DNA of 64,000 bases, from the NCBI GenBank assembly GCA_030549775.1, contig CM060171.1, positions 8,280,289 through 8,344,288 on the forward strand, in the 5' to 3' direction. The DNA is from Tamarix chinensis (taxonomy: Eukaryota > Streptophyta > Magnoliopsida > Caryophyllales > Tamaricaceae). The position numbers and the translations under genes are program-made. Of the stretch, positions 22,892 through 34,559 are shown one piece after another; the first letter of the stretch is position 1, and each line of letters starts with the position of its first letter. The notes beneath the pieces were generated by a model. It had not been told where the DNA came from, made no database searches, and saw nothing but the letters and a program-made list of their open reading frames with translations.

Positions 22892-23690
22892 TTTTTTTTG
22901 GTAAATAAGTAAAATTTTATTACTACCAAAATGAAGATATGTACAAAGCTAATTTAGTCCACCAAAGCATCTATACAATCCTTCCATTGGTGATACTTAT
23001 TTTCATGATGAGAATCAAAAGTTCTACTTGACACTATGAAGCAAATATCTTTAAGAAGTAGATTGGAGTGTTGAGATTTATTACTAAAGATTCTAATATT
23101 CCTTTCCTGTCAAATGGTTCCTATGAAAGTGACAAATAGGACTATGAGTATGTCCTTATTTCTCTTGGGTTGCTTTGTGTTTTTGGCCAAGATCTTCAAT
23201 TATGTCTCCCATGAGTGGATTTGATCCCTCCTATGAAATGATTTCCTAATCTTCATCCAAATCTCCTTACTGTAAGGGCAATCAAACATAAGGTGTTGAA
23301 TATCCTCCTCTTATCTGGTCATGCACAAGATGCAATCAACATCCTCAAAAAGATTCAACTACTTTAGCCTTGCCTTGGTCATCAATCTGTTTTGAATAGC
23401 TAGCCAGGAAATGAATTGGTTCTTGGGAGTAGCCAAGCCACACCAAGGAATAGTCCACCACCAAAATTTCTCGCCATGATGCCTAATAAGCTCATACATT
23501 CCTTTTATACAGTAGGATCCATCATTCTTTGTGATTTTAGTCAAAAGCTGAGAATCAGAGAAAAAATCATGGAACTGATGTCTAAGATTAAAGATTTGCT
23601 GTAGATGCCACTCATGGACTGATGTAAAGGACCACAGGGATTGAGAGCTTATATAAATAGAATGAACCCATTTAACCCAAAGGGAATCCT
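22892..23690 (-). mobile_element. LINE 3' fragment with zf-RVT domain
   Basis: On the minus strand a frame at 23544-23359 reads GSYCIKGMYELI, KFWWWTIPWCGLATPKNQFISWLAIQNRLMTKARL, the zinc-binding domain that ends plant LINE ORF2 proteins. It continues in other frames with CILC and HLMFDCPYSKEIW. The 3' end meets an A8 run (plus T8 at 22892-22899). It is 5'-truncated and sits inside the TTA microsatellite of LTR-C. Several stops make it inactive. Confidence 0.8.
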
Positions 23691-24013
23691 TACTATTATT
23701 ATTATTAAAGTTATTATCATTATTATTGCTAATATTGTTAATAATATCTTATCGTTGACTAATATAACTACCTAAAACTATTTTGGCTAATAATAGCATG
23801 ATTAACCATTTTAAGGATAATATCCTTATTTTTAATACTAAAGCTACTAATATTATTATTACCCCTAATACTAGGTTATAATAAAGGTAAGTAGGAAATA
23901 ATAAAAATTTTAATGAGAGGGAGGTTAACCCTAGTATTTTTCCTCTTATGGGTGAACCAAGTTCGACCCCTAAGGAGGCGTAGTAGCATACTCTAAGTCC
24001 GGTGTCATTTTAG

Positions 24014-25824
24014 GTAAGGATATGGTTAAGGCCTAATACGTGTATTATGTACATTGTATGTTATGTGTGATGATATATTTGTGTACTTTATGCGATTATG
24101 ACTATGTACTCGTAGTGCAAAGTGGAGCTAAGGTAAGTATATGTGTTCCCTTTATGGCATGTATAAAATAATAATATATCATGTGCCTTGTGGTGCTTAT
24201 GTGATGTGGCCCTTTAGGACATGCATGTTAGGAGGCCTAAAAGACATGGTGTGGTGATGAAATGATTAAAAGGGTAAAGGAAGTGAGTTGACTAAAGAGA
24301 AGTAAGAATGACCTAAGTACCTCATGACTTATGGATGGACAAATAAAAATGGAAATATGAATAAAACAAAAGAGTGAAATGAAGCTTGCACGGGGAGTCC
24401 AGGGTTTTCATGGGATGTATAGTCTTCGCATGGGGATGATCCTTTCATGAGAAAAGTTAATTTGAGGGTTAAGTAAAGTAAGTGAAGAGTTATTTAGGTG
24501 ATTGGAATCCAAAAGTGAAAAATAGTCGTAGGTTAGTATAAGGGTCCATGGAGGACTTGGTTAGGATTTGGGAGGAAAACCCTAAGTGGAGAAGATTGTG
24601 GAAGGGTGAAATAATGAGGAGGATTGGAGTATGGGGTGAGAGTAGAAGTATGTCACATGGAGGGTGAATGTGTGTTGTGTGGAAGAGGAGATGGTAAGTG
24701 AGAGTGATGGAGGGATAATATATGAGAAAAGATAGGTGATAAGGTTTGGGGTGACCAACTAGGGTTTCGTGATTACATGTGCAAAATGGGAAGTAAAGTG
24801 GGATACTTGGGGATGAATCGAATGAGGTGATGAGTTAGGGGCAAAGAAACCATGGGTTGTGTGAGATAGATGAAAGTTGGACCATATAGGCCAAATTAGG
24901 GTTTTTCGAATAAACCCTAGAGAGTGATAGTGAGTTGACTCAGAGGTATGGGAAAGTGGGACCCGACCCACATACATAAGAGTTGGGTATTCATGGCAAG
25001 TAAGGAAAAAGAGGAAAGGACGTTTGGATATACTAAGAGGTGTAGGGGTCCCAAAATATGGGACGACCCTTTTAGGAGAATAGAGGCAGACGGGTTGTGT
25101 GAGTGGGTAGTCTAAAGGACATACATGTCTAGGGTGGAAATATTTATCGAATAATACATGAATAAGATACTAACCATTTAAAGAGAAATATTGTTGAGCC
25201 AGGCTCAGATCGGTCCACCGCCAAATAATAGTGGCTAGGTATTTTATGTCTTGGAGACCGTTCCATCGGCGAATAATAGTGGCCAGGTGCATTCCACCCT
25301 AGGTGTTTTTCGGTCCATCGGCTATAATAGTGGGGGATCTCGAGCACAAAAAACTAAATCTAAGGATGATAAATCATGGAAATCCATTATCTACTTATAG
25401 TGAAACACCATGAGAGTCAGGGCCAGACCGGTCTACCGGCGAATAATAGTGGTCAGATACCTTGTTCCCTTGAGACAGTTCCATCGACGAATAATAGTGG
25501 TCAGGTGCATCCTGCCTTGGGTGTTTTTCGATCCACCGGCTATAATAGTAGGGTTTCTGTACTCGTATGGACCTATAAAGAGCATGGTGTGAAATAGGAG
25601 TATTGACCAGAGATCTAATGATTAAATTTAACCGGACTATTTCATCGTTTATACTATTTGTATTTCATGTATGGTTTATCTGTATAGTTACCCGTTTGTG
25701 TTATCTGTGTTTCGTGTATGGCCTTAGCTACATGGTTACCTTACTCAGTGTGAAGCGTACTAATCACCCGTTTCATGGGTGCTGCTCATTCCCACAAGCA
25801 TATGTCCCTTTTGAGTTTGTGCAG
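24014..25824 (+). other. Putative intron in the LTR-C leader
   Basis: Donor-like TAG|GTAAGG follows ggaggcgtagtagcatactc, and the acceptor is TTTGTGCAG|GT. It is equivalent to the pair in LTR-A/B and LTR-D. Confidence 0.45.
25190..25570 (+). repeat. Two hairpin blocks of LTR-C
   Basis: Blocks at 25190-25340 and 25408-25570 have three modules each, with the core ccaccgcc.aataatagtgg or ccaccggctataatagtgg. The bracketing arms are weaker here: ccatgagagt against actcgtatgg has two mismatches. They are clearly diverged from LTR-A/B modules, yet CCAC..GTGG pairing is mostly kept. Confidence 0.75.
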
Positions 25825-27187
25825 GTAGGAGACGCCATTTTTTATGCCTATGACACATCTGAGGCATCAGGCGGGGTTGAATGTTAATCCTTTTGGGACA
25901 TGGCATAGGGCCCAAGAGCAATGTAGGTCACACTCTTCTTATTTCTATTTTTGGTTTATTGTGTGGTACTAATCTATCCCCTTGGGGGCTTTAACTATAT
26001 AGCCTTATTCGGTTGTAATGAATATTAATCACGCCCTTTAATTCTCTTTTCATGAATATTTTGGTTTTTCTACAAATCTCTATCTTAAGTGTGTTTAATG
26101 TTTTGTGAAATTGCTCTTAGCCTTATGGTTGGTACGAGGCTAGCAGGGGGTTAGGCTTGTGCTGACCACAATGGTAGCACCCCCGTGTTATGTATGTTTT
26201 AATTAAAAAAATCAATTGTGATTTCTAGGGGTGTTACAGTGTGATTCGGTGGTGGAGGTTGAAGGGAAGTTATGGTGTTCGGTAGAAGTGGTTGACGAGT
26301 GGTTTTGGCCGCATTGGTTTTGGATAGATGGAGTGAGTGGGTGGGGAACGATAGTTTTAGTCAGTTGTAAAAGGGTAGGAATGATGGGGTTTGCTACAAC
26401 TAGGGGGTTGGGTTTGGTTGGGTTTGTTACAGCTAAGGGGGAAGGAGAAAAATGGAGGGTTGTGGTGAAGATGGAAAGTGGCAGAGAGTGTGTTGTAGTG
26501 AGTTTGATAGTGGTATGGGTGAAAGAATGGTGAAGGTTTCCGGTGTTAGGGGTGAGGGAATGGCAAAGGCTACCGGTGAGGGTGTTGGTGGGTTGTTTTG
26601 GCAATGACGAGGAGAAGGGAAAGGAGGATAACAAGGCATCAATGGTGGTGTAAATTTTAATAGAAAATAGAGGAAGGAAGAGAGACGTTTGGGCCTTAAA
26701 TGTGTTGTACACACACATATGCACAAGTATAGAGGAGAGGAGGTAGGTGAAAATCGATCAAGCATAGGCTACAACAAGAAGATCATGCAAGAAGTGGTAG
26801 GAGTGGGTGTCAACGTATGAGTAATCATGGCATGGTAGAGGCATATTCAGAATTAGTGAAGAATTCACATGCAAAAAAAAAAAAGGAAGTAGAAGAAGGG
26901 AAGAAGAAACCGATCGAGGAAGAGAAAAGGAGAGTGTGAAAAAAAAGGAAAATGCGAACGAGAAAAAAAAACATGTTTAGGTTTAGAATTAGAAATAAGT
27001 TAAAATAATTTTAGGTTAGGGTATTAGTATAATTTATTTAACAATTTTTGGGGGTTAGGATTAGGTTAAATTATTAAGAATCGGGAATAGACATTATGAT
27101 AAGGTAAAATATTATTTTTTAAGATTAGAATTAGGTTAAGGTATTAATTATTTAGGGTTAGATTTAGCTAAAATTTAGGTTATTACA

Positions 27188-27560
27188 CCTTCGCCCAAGA
27201 CTTTAGCAACCAAAAGCTTAAATTCATGGACCTGATCCATCACCACCTTGTCATCAACCATCTAATACCTCATCAAATTTCCAATAACATACTTCTTTCT
27301 CTCAGCTTTATCAAAACCATACTTGTTCTTTGGAGTATCCCAAATTTTATTCAAAAACTCAACACTGACGAACACATCAAATAGCTTTTTGCTCATATGT
27401 TGCATAAGATGACCTTAGATAGTCTTGTTTTCCCTTTCATATTTCTCATTCACAACATCATCAACTTTCTTAGCGACGACATGAGCTGGAGTGGTTGTTA
27501 GAGTGGCAATTGCTAACGATTATATTTTGTTTGATTTAGGTTCTACCATTAGTCTAACAC
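27188..27560 (-). pseudogene. copia-2 gag, N-terminal part beyond the nest
   Basis: The minus strand reads HMSKKLFDVF, FLNKIWDTP, KYGFDKAERKKYVIGNLM and MVDDKVVMDQVHEFKLLVAKVLGEG, the UBN2 gag core of copia. The last codons continue directly into the piece at 10437. The N-terminus fades near 27560. Confidence 0.85.
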
Positions 27561-27930
27561 TTTTCATTTTTTTCTTTTGTAAGTGGAATTTTAGAAATAT
27601 TTTTTTATGGTCAAAACATATAAGATGAAAAAAGTGATAATCACGAGTATGTCGACCGTGGAAACTAAACACAAGGCTCCTACTAAGCATCAAATATTAT
27701 AATTGTCCAAGCCATGGTAACTTAAGGACAATTTAATTGGCTTTTAAAAAGTATATAAATGATTAAAAATAACTTTTTTATATGAATTAAATAATTTTTG
27801 TTATTTATTATAGCAATTAATATACATTCATTACCAAAATTGATATAATACACCTCGTATTTATATACTATGCGCAAACACCAAACCTAAGGACAACTCA
27901 ATCCTACAACTAATCAATATTTCCCAAATA
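27561..27930. other. AT-rich spacer, nothing recognised
   Basis: This lies between the copia-2 gag start and the LINE remnant. It probably contains the decayed copia-2 5' end. No LTR border or primer-binding site is evident. Confidence 0.4.
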
Positions 27931-29068
27931 TTAAGAAATCCTCTTGCTCCCATGGTTAGTGAAAATCACAAACACTTTGTGAAGTGTATATTTATATACC
28001 ACCTTAGGTAGTATTTGTTCAAGGTAAATAGAAACCGAATTCTTTTGGATTTGAAGGTTGTATAGTAGGGCAGTAGTAGCAATCCTCCATATTATTGTAT
28101 TTCCCTCTCTGATAGTGAAATGTCCCAAAAATTCTAATTTTATTATTTGTTATTAAATAAGATTTTATTATGAAAATTAATTAAATAAGTTATTTTTTTA
28201 TTAAAATAAAAGGGAATTAGTTAGGTCAAATTAAGAAGGAATTTACAAGTATTTTAATTTGAAGAAATTTTGGTATTTTAAATAATTAAGGATTTTATTT
28301 TAAAAATTAATTAAATAAATTATTTTATTTAAAATAAGAAGGTGAAAATAGTTTCAAATTAATAATAATTTTATGAATAATTTAATTGGAGAAAATTAGG
28401 GTGTTTTGCTAATTAAAATGGAATTTATGGAAAATCTTTTTAAAATCCTAATTTAGCCTAAAAGGAGATTTAAATATTATTTTATTTAAATATTATTATT
28501 TTTAACTTTTATAAATATTTTAATTTATTTATTTAACCCAACCCTCCTATTTTTATTTTCCTTTTTGCTTTTTGCTTTTCTTTTTTTTTTCATTTTCCTT
28601 TCTTTTTCCTTCGTTTTCTTTCTTCTTCTTTTCTTTTTCTCTTCTCCGAGTTGGGCCTGGCCGCGGCCCATTTCCCCGTTTTCCTTTTTGCGGCCCAAAT
28701 CTCCGTTCGTTTCTCCTTCAGCGCAGCCCAAACCGCCCGGTTCCCCCCCCCCATCTTCTTCTTCCTCCTTCCCCGTCGACGTCGTTCGACCTGCACTTGT
28801 AAGTTGCAACACCACCGCCTGCAACTCCAAATATCTCACCGCCGATCTCGCTGTTTGACCAGCCGTTTCTCCCATCTTTTCCCCGTCGTTTCGTCAGTCA
28901 TGCTGACTCCAACTACTTTCTCCCTATTCTCGCACAGTTCTTTCTTTTCCTACGTAAACCCCTCCCCCGAAAATTGCTGCCACCGGCCAAATAACGCCGC
29001 CGGAAACCCTAACCCTACTTGCCTAACTCTCTAGCCGATCCACAGACCCTAACCTCTCATTTACACTC

Positions 29069-29076
29069 TATAAATA
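29069..29076 (+). promoter_or_regulatory. TATA box of LTR-D
   Basis: tataaata followed by ccca lies 953 bases from the LTR start, as in LTR-C and LTR-A/B. A second tataaata at about 29763 lies inside the microsatellite border and is less likely to be used. Confidence 0.65.
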
Positions 29077-29769
29077 CCCATATAACAGCCTTGTGTCGAG
29101 CTTTTAATTTCTACCCAGAAAAATGATCCTTTTTGCCTCCGCCACTTTAGACACCAGCCCTGCTGCCTTCGGCCAACGCCGCCACCTACTCCACCTACCA
29201 AAATCTTCCTTGCACCGCCCTCTAGCTATCCAAATGTCCCATATCTCTTGATTCTTCCTGCACACGCCACACTGGCTGTGCAAAGTAGCCTTCTCGAACA
29301 ACCTATTTTTCTGCCTCCGCCACCCTTCGAACCACCATTAGCCACCTATTCCGCCGTTTCCGCCTCTCCTTTCACCTCCAAAATTGTGCTGCAGATCCTC
29401 CTCTACGTTCCCCTACCTTTATTTTCCTCTTTCTCCCTCTCCTCCTCTCTCTTTCTTCTTCTCTCCCATTTGGCCACCACCACCGCCACCGTGTGCCGCC
29501 GCCTTTGGCTGTGCCACCACCTCCATCTTGTTCCTCTCCTTCTGGGAAACTCAAAACACCTCAACTCCCACCCAATTCTCCCTATCTTTTTCCCAGCATT
29601 CGATTTTTACCCTTTTCTTTCCTTTTTTCGGCCTCCGCCGCCGCCGCCGTGCACCACCGCCGGTGCCGCCTATCCCTGTCAGCCTAAGGTTGAACCCTAG
29701 ACCCTCTCAGCCATTTTCCCTATTTTTATAACCCTTAGATTATTTTATTTCAATTATTTGCCTATAAAT

Positions 29770-30250
29770 ACTATTATTATTATTATTATTATTATTTCAA
29801 ATATATATTATTATTATTAGTAGTATTAATGTTTTTATTATTATTTATGTTGAGGGCTGAAGCCCTATTGTGTTTTTAATTCCATTTTACTATTATTCTT
29901 ATTATTTTTTATATTATTACTATTCTTAATATTAATATGTTATTATTATTATTATTTTACTATTTCGAATTAAAACTATTATTATTCCATTATTAATATT
30001 ACAACTACTTTACTATTAGTTTTGCTATTATTATTATTATTATTATTATTTCATCACTATTATTATTACTAAATTTGGTTATTTATTTTACTAATATTAT
30101 TATTAGTAGTGTTATTTTAGTAAAAGGTATGAAGTTGTTATTTCACTATGTTTTTGAGTAATTTCCTTTTTATTATTATTGTTACTATTTTTATTAACCT
30201 TATTAATATTAATATTGATATTATTTTTGGTATTTTTGTTATTATTATTT
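29770..30250 (+). repeat. TTA-rich microsatellite of LTR-D
   Basis: Clusters of (TTA)n or (ATT)n lie at about 29770-29820, 29940-29960, 30010-30060 and 30170-30250, with AT-rich sequence between. Confidence 0.85.
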
Positions 30251-30699
30251 TATCAAAAGCCTAGTCTTATATTAAGTTAGTGTTTAATAGTATTTTTGAT
30301 AGGAGGGAGTCTAACTTTAGCTTTTCCCTCATAATAGGTGAGACCAGTCAAAGCCCTAAGGAGGCGTAGGAGCGTGCTCCAAGACCGGTGTCGTTTCAGG
30401 TAAAGGTGTTACTAAGGCCTTTTGTGTGTTTATATGCATTATGTACTTCACATGATATGTATCATATGTTTATCATTATTATTTATGTCATATATGGTAT
30501 GACGTGGAGTAGAAGTATGTTTTTATATGGCATGTGTATTATTTACGTATGTGATGACATGTGTTGTGACCCTGTAAGATATGCATGTGAGGGTGTTGAT
30601 GTGGTTTGTGTGGGAGAAAGGATGAAAAAGGAGGATGGGGAAAGAGGTTGACCTAATTATTTTAATGATTCATGAGTGGGAGAATAAAACAGATAATTT

Positions 30700-30975
30700 T
30701 AGGGTTTCGTATGGGAGAATCTGATTTATGATTTTTATGGTTTTGTGTGGGAGAAAATAGTTTATGATTTTATATGGGGGAATCTAAATTATGGTTTTGT
30801 ATAGAGAATCCAATTTATGGTGTTAAATGGGAGAATATAATTTATGGTTTTATATGGGAGATTCTAATTTATGATTTTATGTGGAAGATTCTAACTTATG
30901 GTCTTTTATGGGAGAATCTAATTTGTGGTTATGAATGGGAGAATCTAATCAATTGTATTATATGGACAAATCTTT
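30700..30975 (+). repeat. Minisatellite 1 of LTR-D, ~30 bp unit
   Basis: The unit is gggagaatctaatttatggt plus a short ttttatat tail, with about nine diverged copies. The order of variants suggests slippage. Not seen in the other LTRs. Confidence 0.75.
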
Positions 30976-30999
30976 GGGTTTTCTATGGTTCTTGGTGGT

Positions 31000-31200
31000 A
31001 TTAGGGTTTGTATGGTGGTACTAATGGTTGCATGGTGGTATTAATGGTTGTATAGTGGCATTAGGGTTTGTATAATGGTATTAGGGTTTTCATGGTGGTA
31101 TTAGGGTTGCATGGTGGTATTAATGGGTGTATGGTAGTATTAGGGTTTTGCATGGTGGAGTTAGGGTTTTTCATGGGAGTTAATGATTACATGGGAATTA
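31000..31200 (+). repeat. Minisatellite 2 of LTR-D, ~19-21 bp unit
   Basis: The unit is tgcatggtggtattagggtt, alternating with a variant carrying aatgg in place of agggtt. About nine copies. Confidence 0.8.
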
Positions 31201-31680
31201 GGGTTTGTATGAAAAGTTCAAGAGGTTGCGTGGGATGTGTAAAGTCTGCATGGGAGTGAAATTTACGTATGGAACGTTGACTTGGGATATGAGGAAGGTA
31301 ATAGAAGAGTTATTTGGGTGTTTGGAAATTTTGTGTGAAAAATAGGATGTAGGACATTATAAGGATATGGAGGAGACAAAATTAGGGTTTGGAGTGATTA
31401 ACTATGGGTTGTTGTGATTAACTAAGGTTTGGAATGGCTAATCATGGTTGTTATGGTTAAATAGGGTTTGGAGAGGTGAACTAGGGTTTGTGTGGACAAT
31501 TAGGGTTTGTTGTGGTTGCTTAGAATTTTTGTGTTATCATGTGTATTTGGTGATTAAAGTGCAATTATGATTGTGGAATTTATGATTTGTGATGTGTGAA
31601 GTGTAAAGGGAATGATTCCTGCATATTCTGGGTCAAAGCTTGTGAATAAGATACTTAAGATATTAATTACTTAAAGTGGA

Positions 31681-32062
31681 GTATCGTTGAGACGGGACCA
31701 ACCGATCCATTGGTTTGGAATAGTGGTTAGGGTTTTTACCCTATGTGTGACTGATCCACCGGTTATAATAGTGGTTAGGACATGATGTCCTATGTGTGAC
31801 CGATCCACCGGTTATAATAGTGGGGGTTCCCGAGCTCAATGATCACAAACCAGAGTTTTGCTAAAGCACCTAAAATATACTAATTACTTACAGTGGAACG
31901 CCATGCGAGTCGGGGCCAACCGATCCACCGGTTAGGAATAGTGGTTAGGACGCGTAATCCTATGTGTCTCCGATCCACCGGCTATAATAGTGGTTAGGGT
32001 ATGATACCCTATGTGCCTTTGATCTATCAGATATAATAGTGGGGGCTTCCATACTCGCATGG
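31681..32062 (+). repeat. Two hairpin blocks of LTR-D
   Basis: Blocks at 31681-31843 and 31901-32062 have three modules each, with cores such as ccaccggttataatagtgg. The bracket of block 2 is ccatgcgagt (31901-31910) with actcgcatgg (32053-32062): both arms changed relative to LTR-A/B, and pairing is retained. Confidence 0.8.
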
Positions 32063-32671
32063 ACTTGATAAAAAGCATGGTGTGAAATGAGTTCCGATCA
32101 AGGATTAATTTAAAAATTAATCTGGACTTTAATTGGGCCTTTATACTTTTACCTGAATGGCCATATGCATTATGTTATCATGTTAGTCTTATGCTTTATT
32201 ATTATTCTGCATTCTTTATGTGCTATTATGTGTTGGCCTTAGTTCTCGGTTACCTTACTCAGATCGTAGCGTACTGATCATCCTTTTCATGGGTGCTGCT
32301 CATTCCCACGAGTAGTATGGCCTTCTGACTTTGTGCAGGTGGGCGAGACATCAATCGGGGTTGTGTGTTGAGCATGTTCGACTTGAAATTCGAGTGCAGT
32401 GTGGCTGGATCCACTCTTCTTGTTATCTTATTTATTTCTATTATTTCTTCTTGTATCATATTTATCCTTTTTAATTTATTACCTTGTATTGAGTTTTCTA
32501 GATGAAGCTTTTATCTTATGAAAGTGTTATTCCTTCTATTTCTGGAATTTTGACCATGTACTCTGATTCATGATTCTTATAAGTGTACTCTGATTTTTGA
32601 TATATGATTCTTCCTAATTATTTATGAACTGTTGGTTTGAGTTTAAATGATAACATTTTCTTTAGCCTTAG

Positions 32672-32802
32672 CACTTGGTACTGAAACGGCCGGAGAGAAC
32701 TGGTTTGATACTAAGTGTGGCGGTAACATCCCCAGAATTCACGGGTTTTAATTCGATTTCTTCCGCTTTTAAAAAAAAATTAGTGAATTTTGGGGTGTTA
32801 CA
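32672..32802 (+). other. Two 3'-terminal stems of LTR-D
   Basis: Stem 1 is cacttggta (32672-32680) with tactaagtg (32709-32717), perfect if one G-U pair is allowed. Stem 2 is ggtaacatccccagaattc (from 32722) with gtgaattttggggtgttaca (32783-32802). Confidence 0.7.
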
Positions 32803-32960
32803 GATAGTCACGATAGTCAGCCATTTTAGGCAACCATCCCAATTTGTGGTTGTTAACGGTGCTAGCAACTTGTTAAATAATTGAGGCCTTTTAGATATAG
32901 AACATTGTACCAATAGAGGGTGTCATCCTTAGTAGCTTCTCTACAAACACCACGAGTATC

Positions 32961-33377
32961 TTCAATGATCAACCAAATAATGCACTTGTGATTAGCCTAT
33001 CAAATATGCATTCACATAAATCCATACCATTATTCAAGCCCCCTTGTTTTCCTTATTTTATGATATGCAATTGATAACTCTTAAAATATAGTTATTTATA
33101 AGCCTATACTACAATTGATTTGATGTATTTTTCTGACATTACACTGTGGGGTGACCACCAATTGTCTACTTTACTATATTGTAGGGTAGGAGTTATACAT
33201 GTATGACAAACATAGGACTTTCATTTTATGTACAAAAAATCCATAAAAGGGTTCTAAAATAATTATTTTTGCTCTAGCTGAACTTTGAGCCATGTATACT
33301 ATAATAGCTTATATCTCAAATTTTTTGATTTGACAGGATCTTTGTGGTTTTAAAATAAGTTTAGTACTGTTACACAT
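32961..33377. other. AT-rich spacer, nothing recognised
   Basis: No open frame with a known domain and no repeat border before LTR-E. Confidence 0.4.
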
Positions 33378-34559
33378 TTTGTTACATCCCTTTGGATTTT
33401 GGAAACCTTATAAATATTTTTGAAATGGTTCGCTCTCATTTTCTGGCGTTTCTTACGATTTTGAATAGTATAAAAAACTTTTAAGCCAATTGTGAATATC
33501 CAACTATTTTGAATTATCATAATATACCAATATTTACATTTATTATGTTTTCTAAGTCTTGTAGGCATATTCAAATGATAAACATAGATTACAACAGAAA
33601 ATTACTATTCAATAAGAATCATATTTTTGTTTTATTGTGTGTTTGACCCTTGATTTAGGCTTTTGCTTTATTACAAAATTACAAAATTATAAAGATCAAG
33701 ATGCTTTTATGTTTCTAAGATTAAAATTAATTAAAAATATTATACATTTATATTATCATTTATTATTATTATTCGTCATTTTCTAGCATAATTAATTATC
33801 AAAAATAAAATTGTCATTACTTTGATCTTATCTAACCCTTGTGAAACATTATCTAAACCATCTATTTCTATCAATATCTAATACTAACCATTGGTGTATC
33901 CTAGTGCAACCATATGATATCATGTCATGTGTCCTTAACACATATAATATTAGGGAATAATCCTCAAAATATTCTTAAATATTACCTTATCATACCATAT
34001 AACACTTATGAAATTCTATCCTATCATCCCGCAATCCTTCCTTTTCCATGCACCACATCCCCTTCCTCGATCGTGATCTTGTGAAATGCCCTAAACACAC
34101 CACACCTTGCAAGATAATAACGTCCTAAATATTCCTCAATCATTACCATATTACTGCTTAGCCTGTAACCACGTTCCATGTGTCCTTCCTCCACTTCTCC
34201 TTATTCATCGCATGGCCATTCATCTTCTTTTTTTTACCCATATTGGTTACATGTGGTATGCCATAAATTCCTCTATTTTTTGCTGTAATGAGTCATCAAT
34301 GCAATCACGGTTAAGGTGTTCAATCACCACCATTTTACTTAGCACATTTGTGAATGCGAATGTGAACCTTAGGCCATAACCGACCCTTTCTCTCCCTCAT
34401 TATTCTCTTGCGTGCCATATTCATCATCTTCCTTAATTTCTTATTAAATTATTCAAGCATTTCCTCCATTGATACATCACCTCCAAGATTCCACAACTTC
34501 AAAAAAACCATAAATTTTGTCCCATTGTGTGTAATTAAGACAAAGAGGAGTTATATTAT

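Larger units (their letters stand above)
15683..26238 (+). mobile_element. LTR-C: solo LTR, plus orientation, ~4.2 kb without nested elements
   Basis: It begins tgtaatacccccaaag and ends ctaggggtgttaca. The 5 bp duplication gtgtg is exact (15678-15682 and 26239-26243). Within it are LTR-A/B (16727-22244) and a LINE tail (22892-23690). Its own parts show a TATA box at 16567, a pyrimidine-rich leader, a TTA-rich microsatellite, a donor-like site at 24014, hairpin modules at 25190-25570 and an acceptor-like CAG at 25824. Confidence 0.9.
10438..27187 (-). mobile_element. LTR1: solo LTR in minus orientation, ~3.3 kb once nested elements are removed
   Basis: The 3' end is tgtaacacctc at 10438 (inverted) and the 5' end is ..ttattaca at 27187. 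The flanks ccttt (10433-10437) and ccttc (27188-27192) are a 5 bp duplication with one mismatch. Its three visible pieces are 10438-12285, 15144-15682 and 26239-27187. They align in order with LTR2; for example the text at 26540-26750 matches 14480-14700. No internal region or second LTR is present, so it is a solo LTR of a Ty3/gypsy-type family with TGTAACACC ends. Confidence 0.85.
7890..27560 (-). mobile_element. Ty1/copia retrotransposon (copia-2), split by a nest of LTRs
   Basis: Read on the minus strand the order is gag (27560-27188, then 10437-10102), protease/GAG-pre-integrase (about 10000-9583), integrase (9570-8640) and RT (8440-7890). RNase H is missing, so the 3' end is truncated. 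The 16.75 kb between the two gag pieces is LTR1 and everything nested in it. When that is removed along with one copy of the 5 bp target duplication, the frame reads VLGEGMKICE without a break, which proves the interruption. Many stops make it inactive. Confidence 0.9.
30400..32338 (+). other. Putative intron in the LTR-D leader
   Basis: Donor-like CAG|GTAAAG follows aggaggcgtaggagcgtgct and gtgtcgttt; the acceptor is CTTTGTGCAG|GT. The length of 1,939 bases is close to those in the other LTRs, and the hairpin arrays lie inside. Confidence 0.45.
28116..32802 (+). mobile_element. LTR-D: solo LTR, 4,687 bp
   Basis: It starts tgaaatgtcccaaaaatt (a mutated TGTAATGCCCC) and ends ttttggggtgttaca. 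The duplication gatag is exact (28111-28115 and 32803-32807). It carries the full family layout: pyrimidine-rich stretch, TATA at 29069, TTA microsatellite, donor-like site at 30400, two minisatellites, two hairpin blocks, acceptor-like site at 32338 and two terminal stems. No protein-coding sequence. Confidence 0.9.
27931..32960 (-). mobile_element. LINE ORF2 C-terminal remnant split by LTR-D
   Basis: On the minus strand the piece right of LTR-D (to 32803) reads RPQLFNKLLAPL, NWDGCLKWLTIVTI. The left piece (28110-27931) continues REGNTIIWRIATTALLYNLQ with the W..G...I.R...A..Y.IW pattern seen at the end of plant LINE ORF2. The reading is continuous across the LTR-D target site, which supports both calls. 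It is badly decayed; the family assignment is moderate. Confidence 0.45.

Noticed and set aside
26212..26765. Minus frames of 170 and 110 codons
   Set aside because: Pyrimidine-rich 5' half of LTR1; the matching region in LTR2 does not keep the frame.
28525..29731. Several frames of 97-150 codons
   Set aside because: Leader of LTR-D. Composition only.
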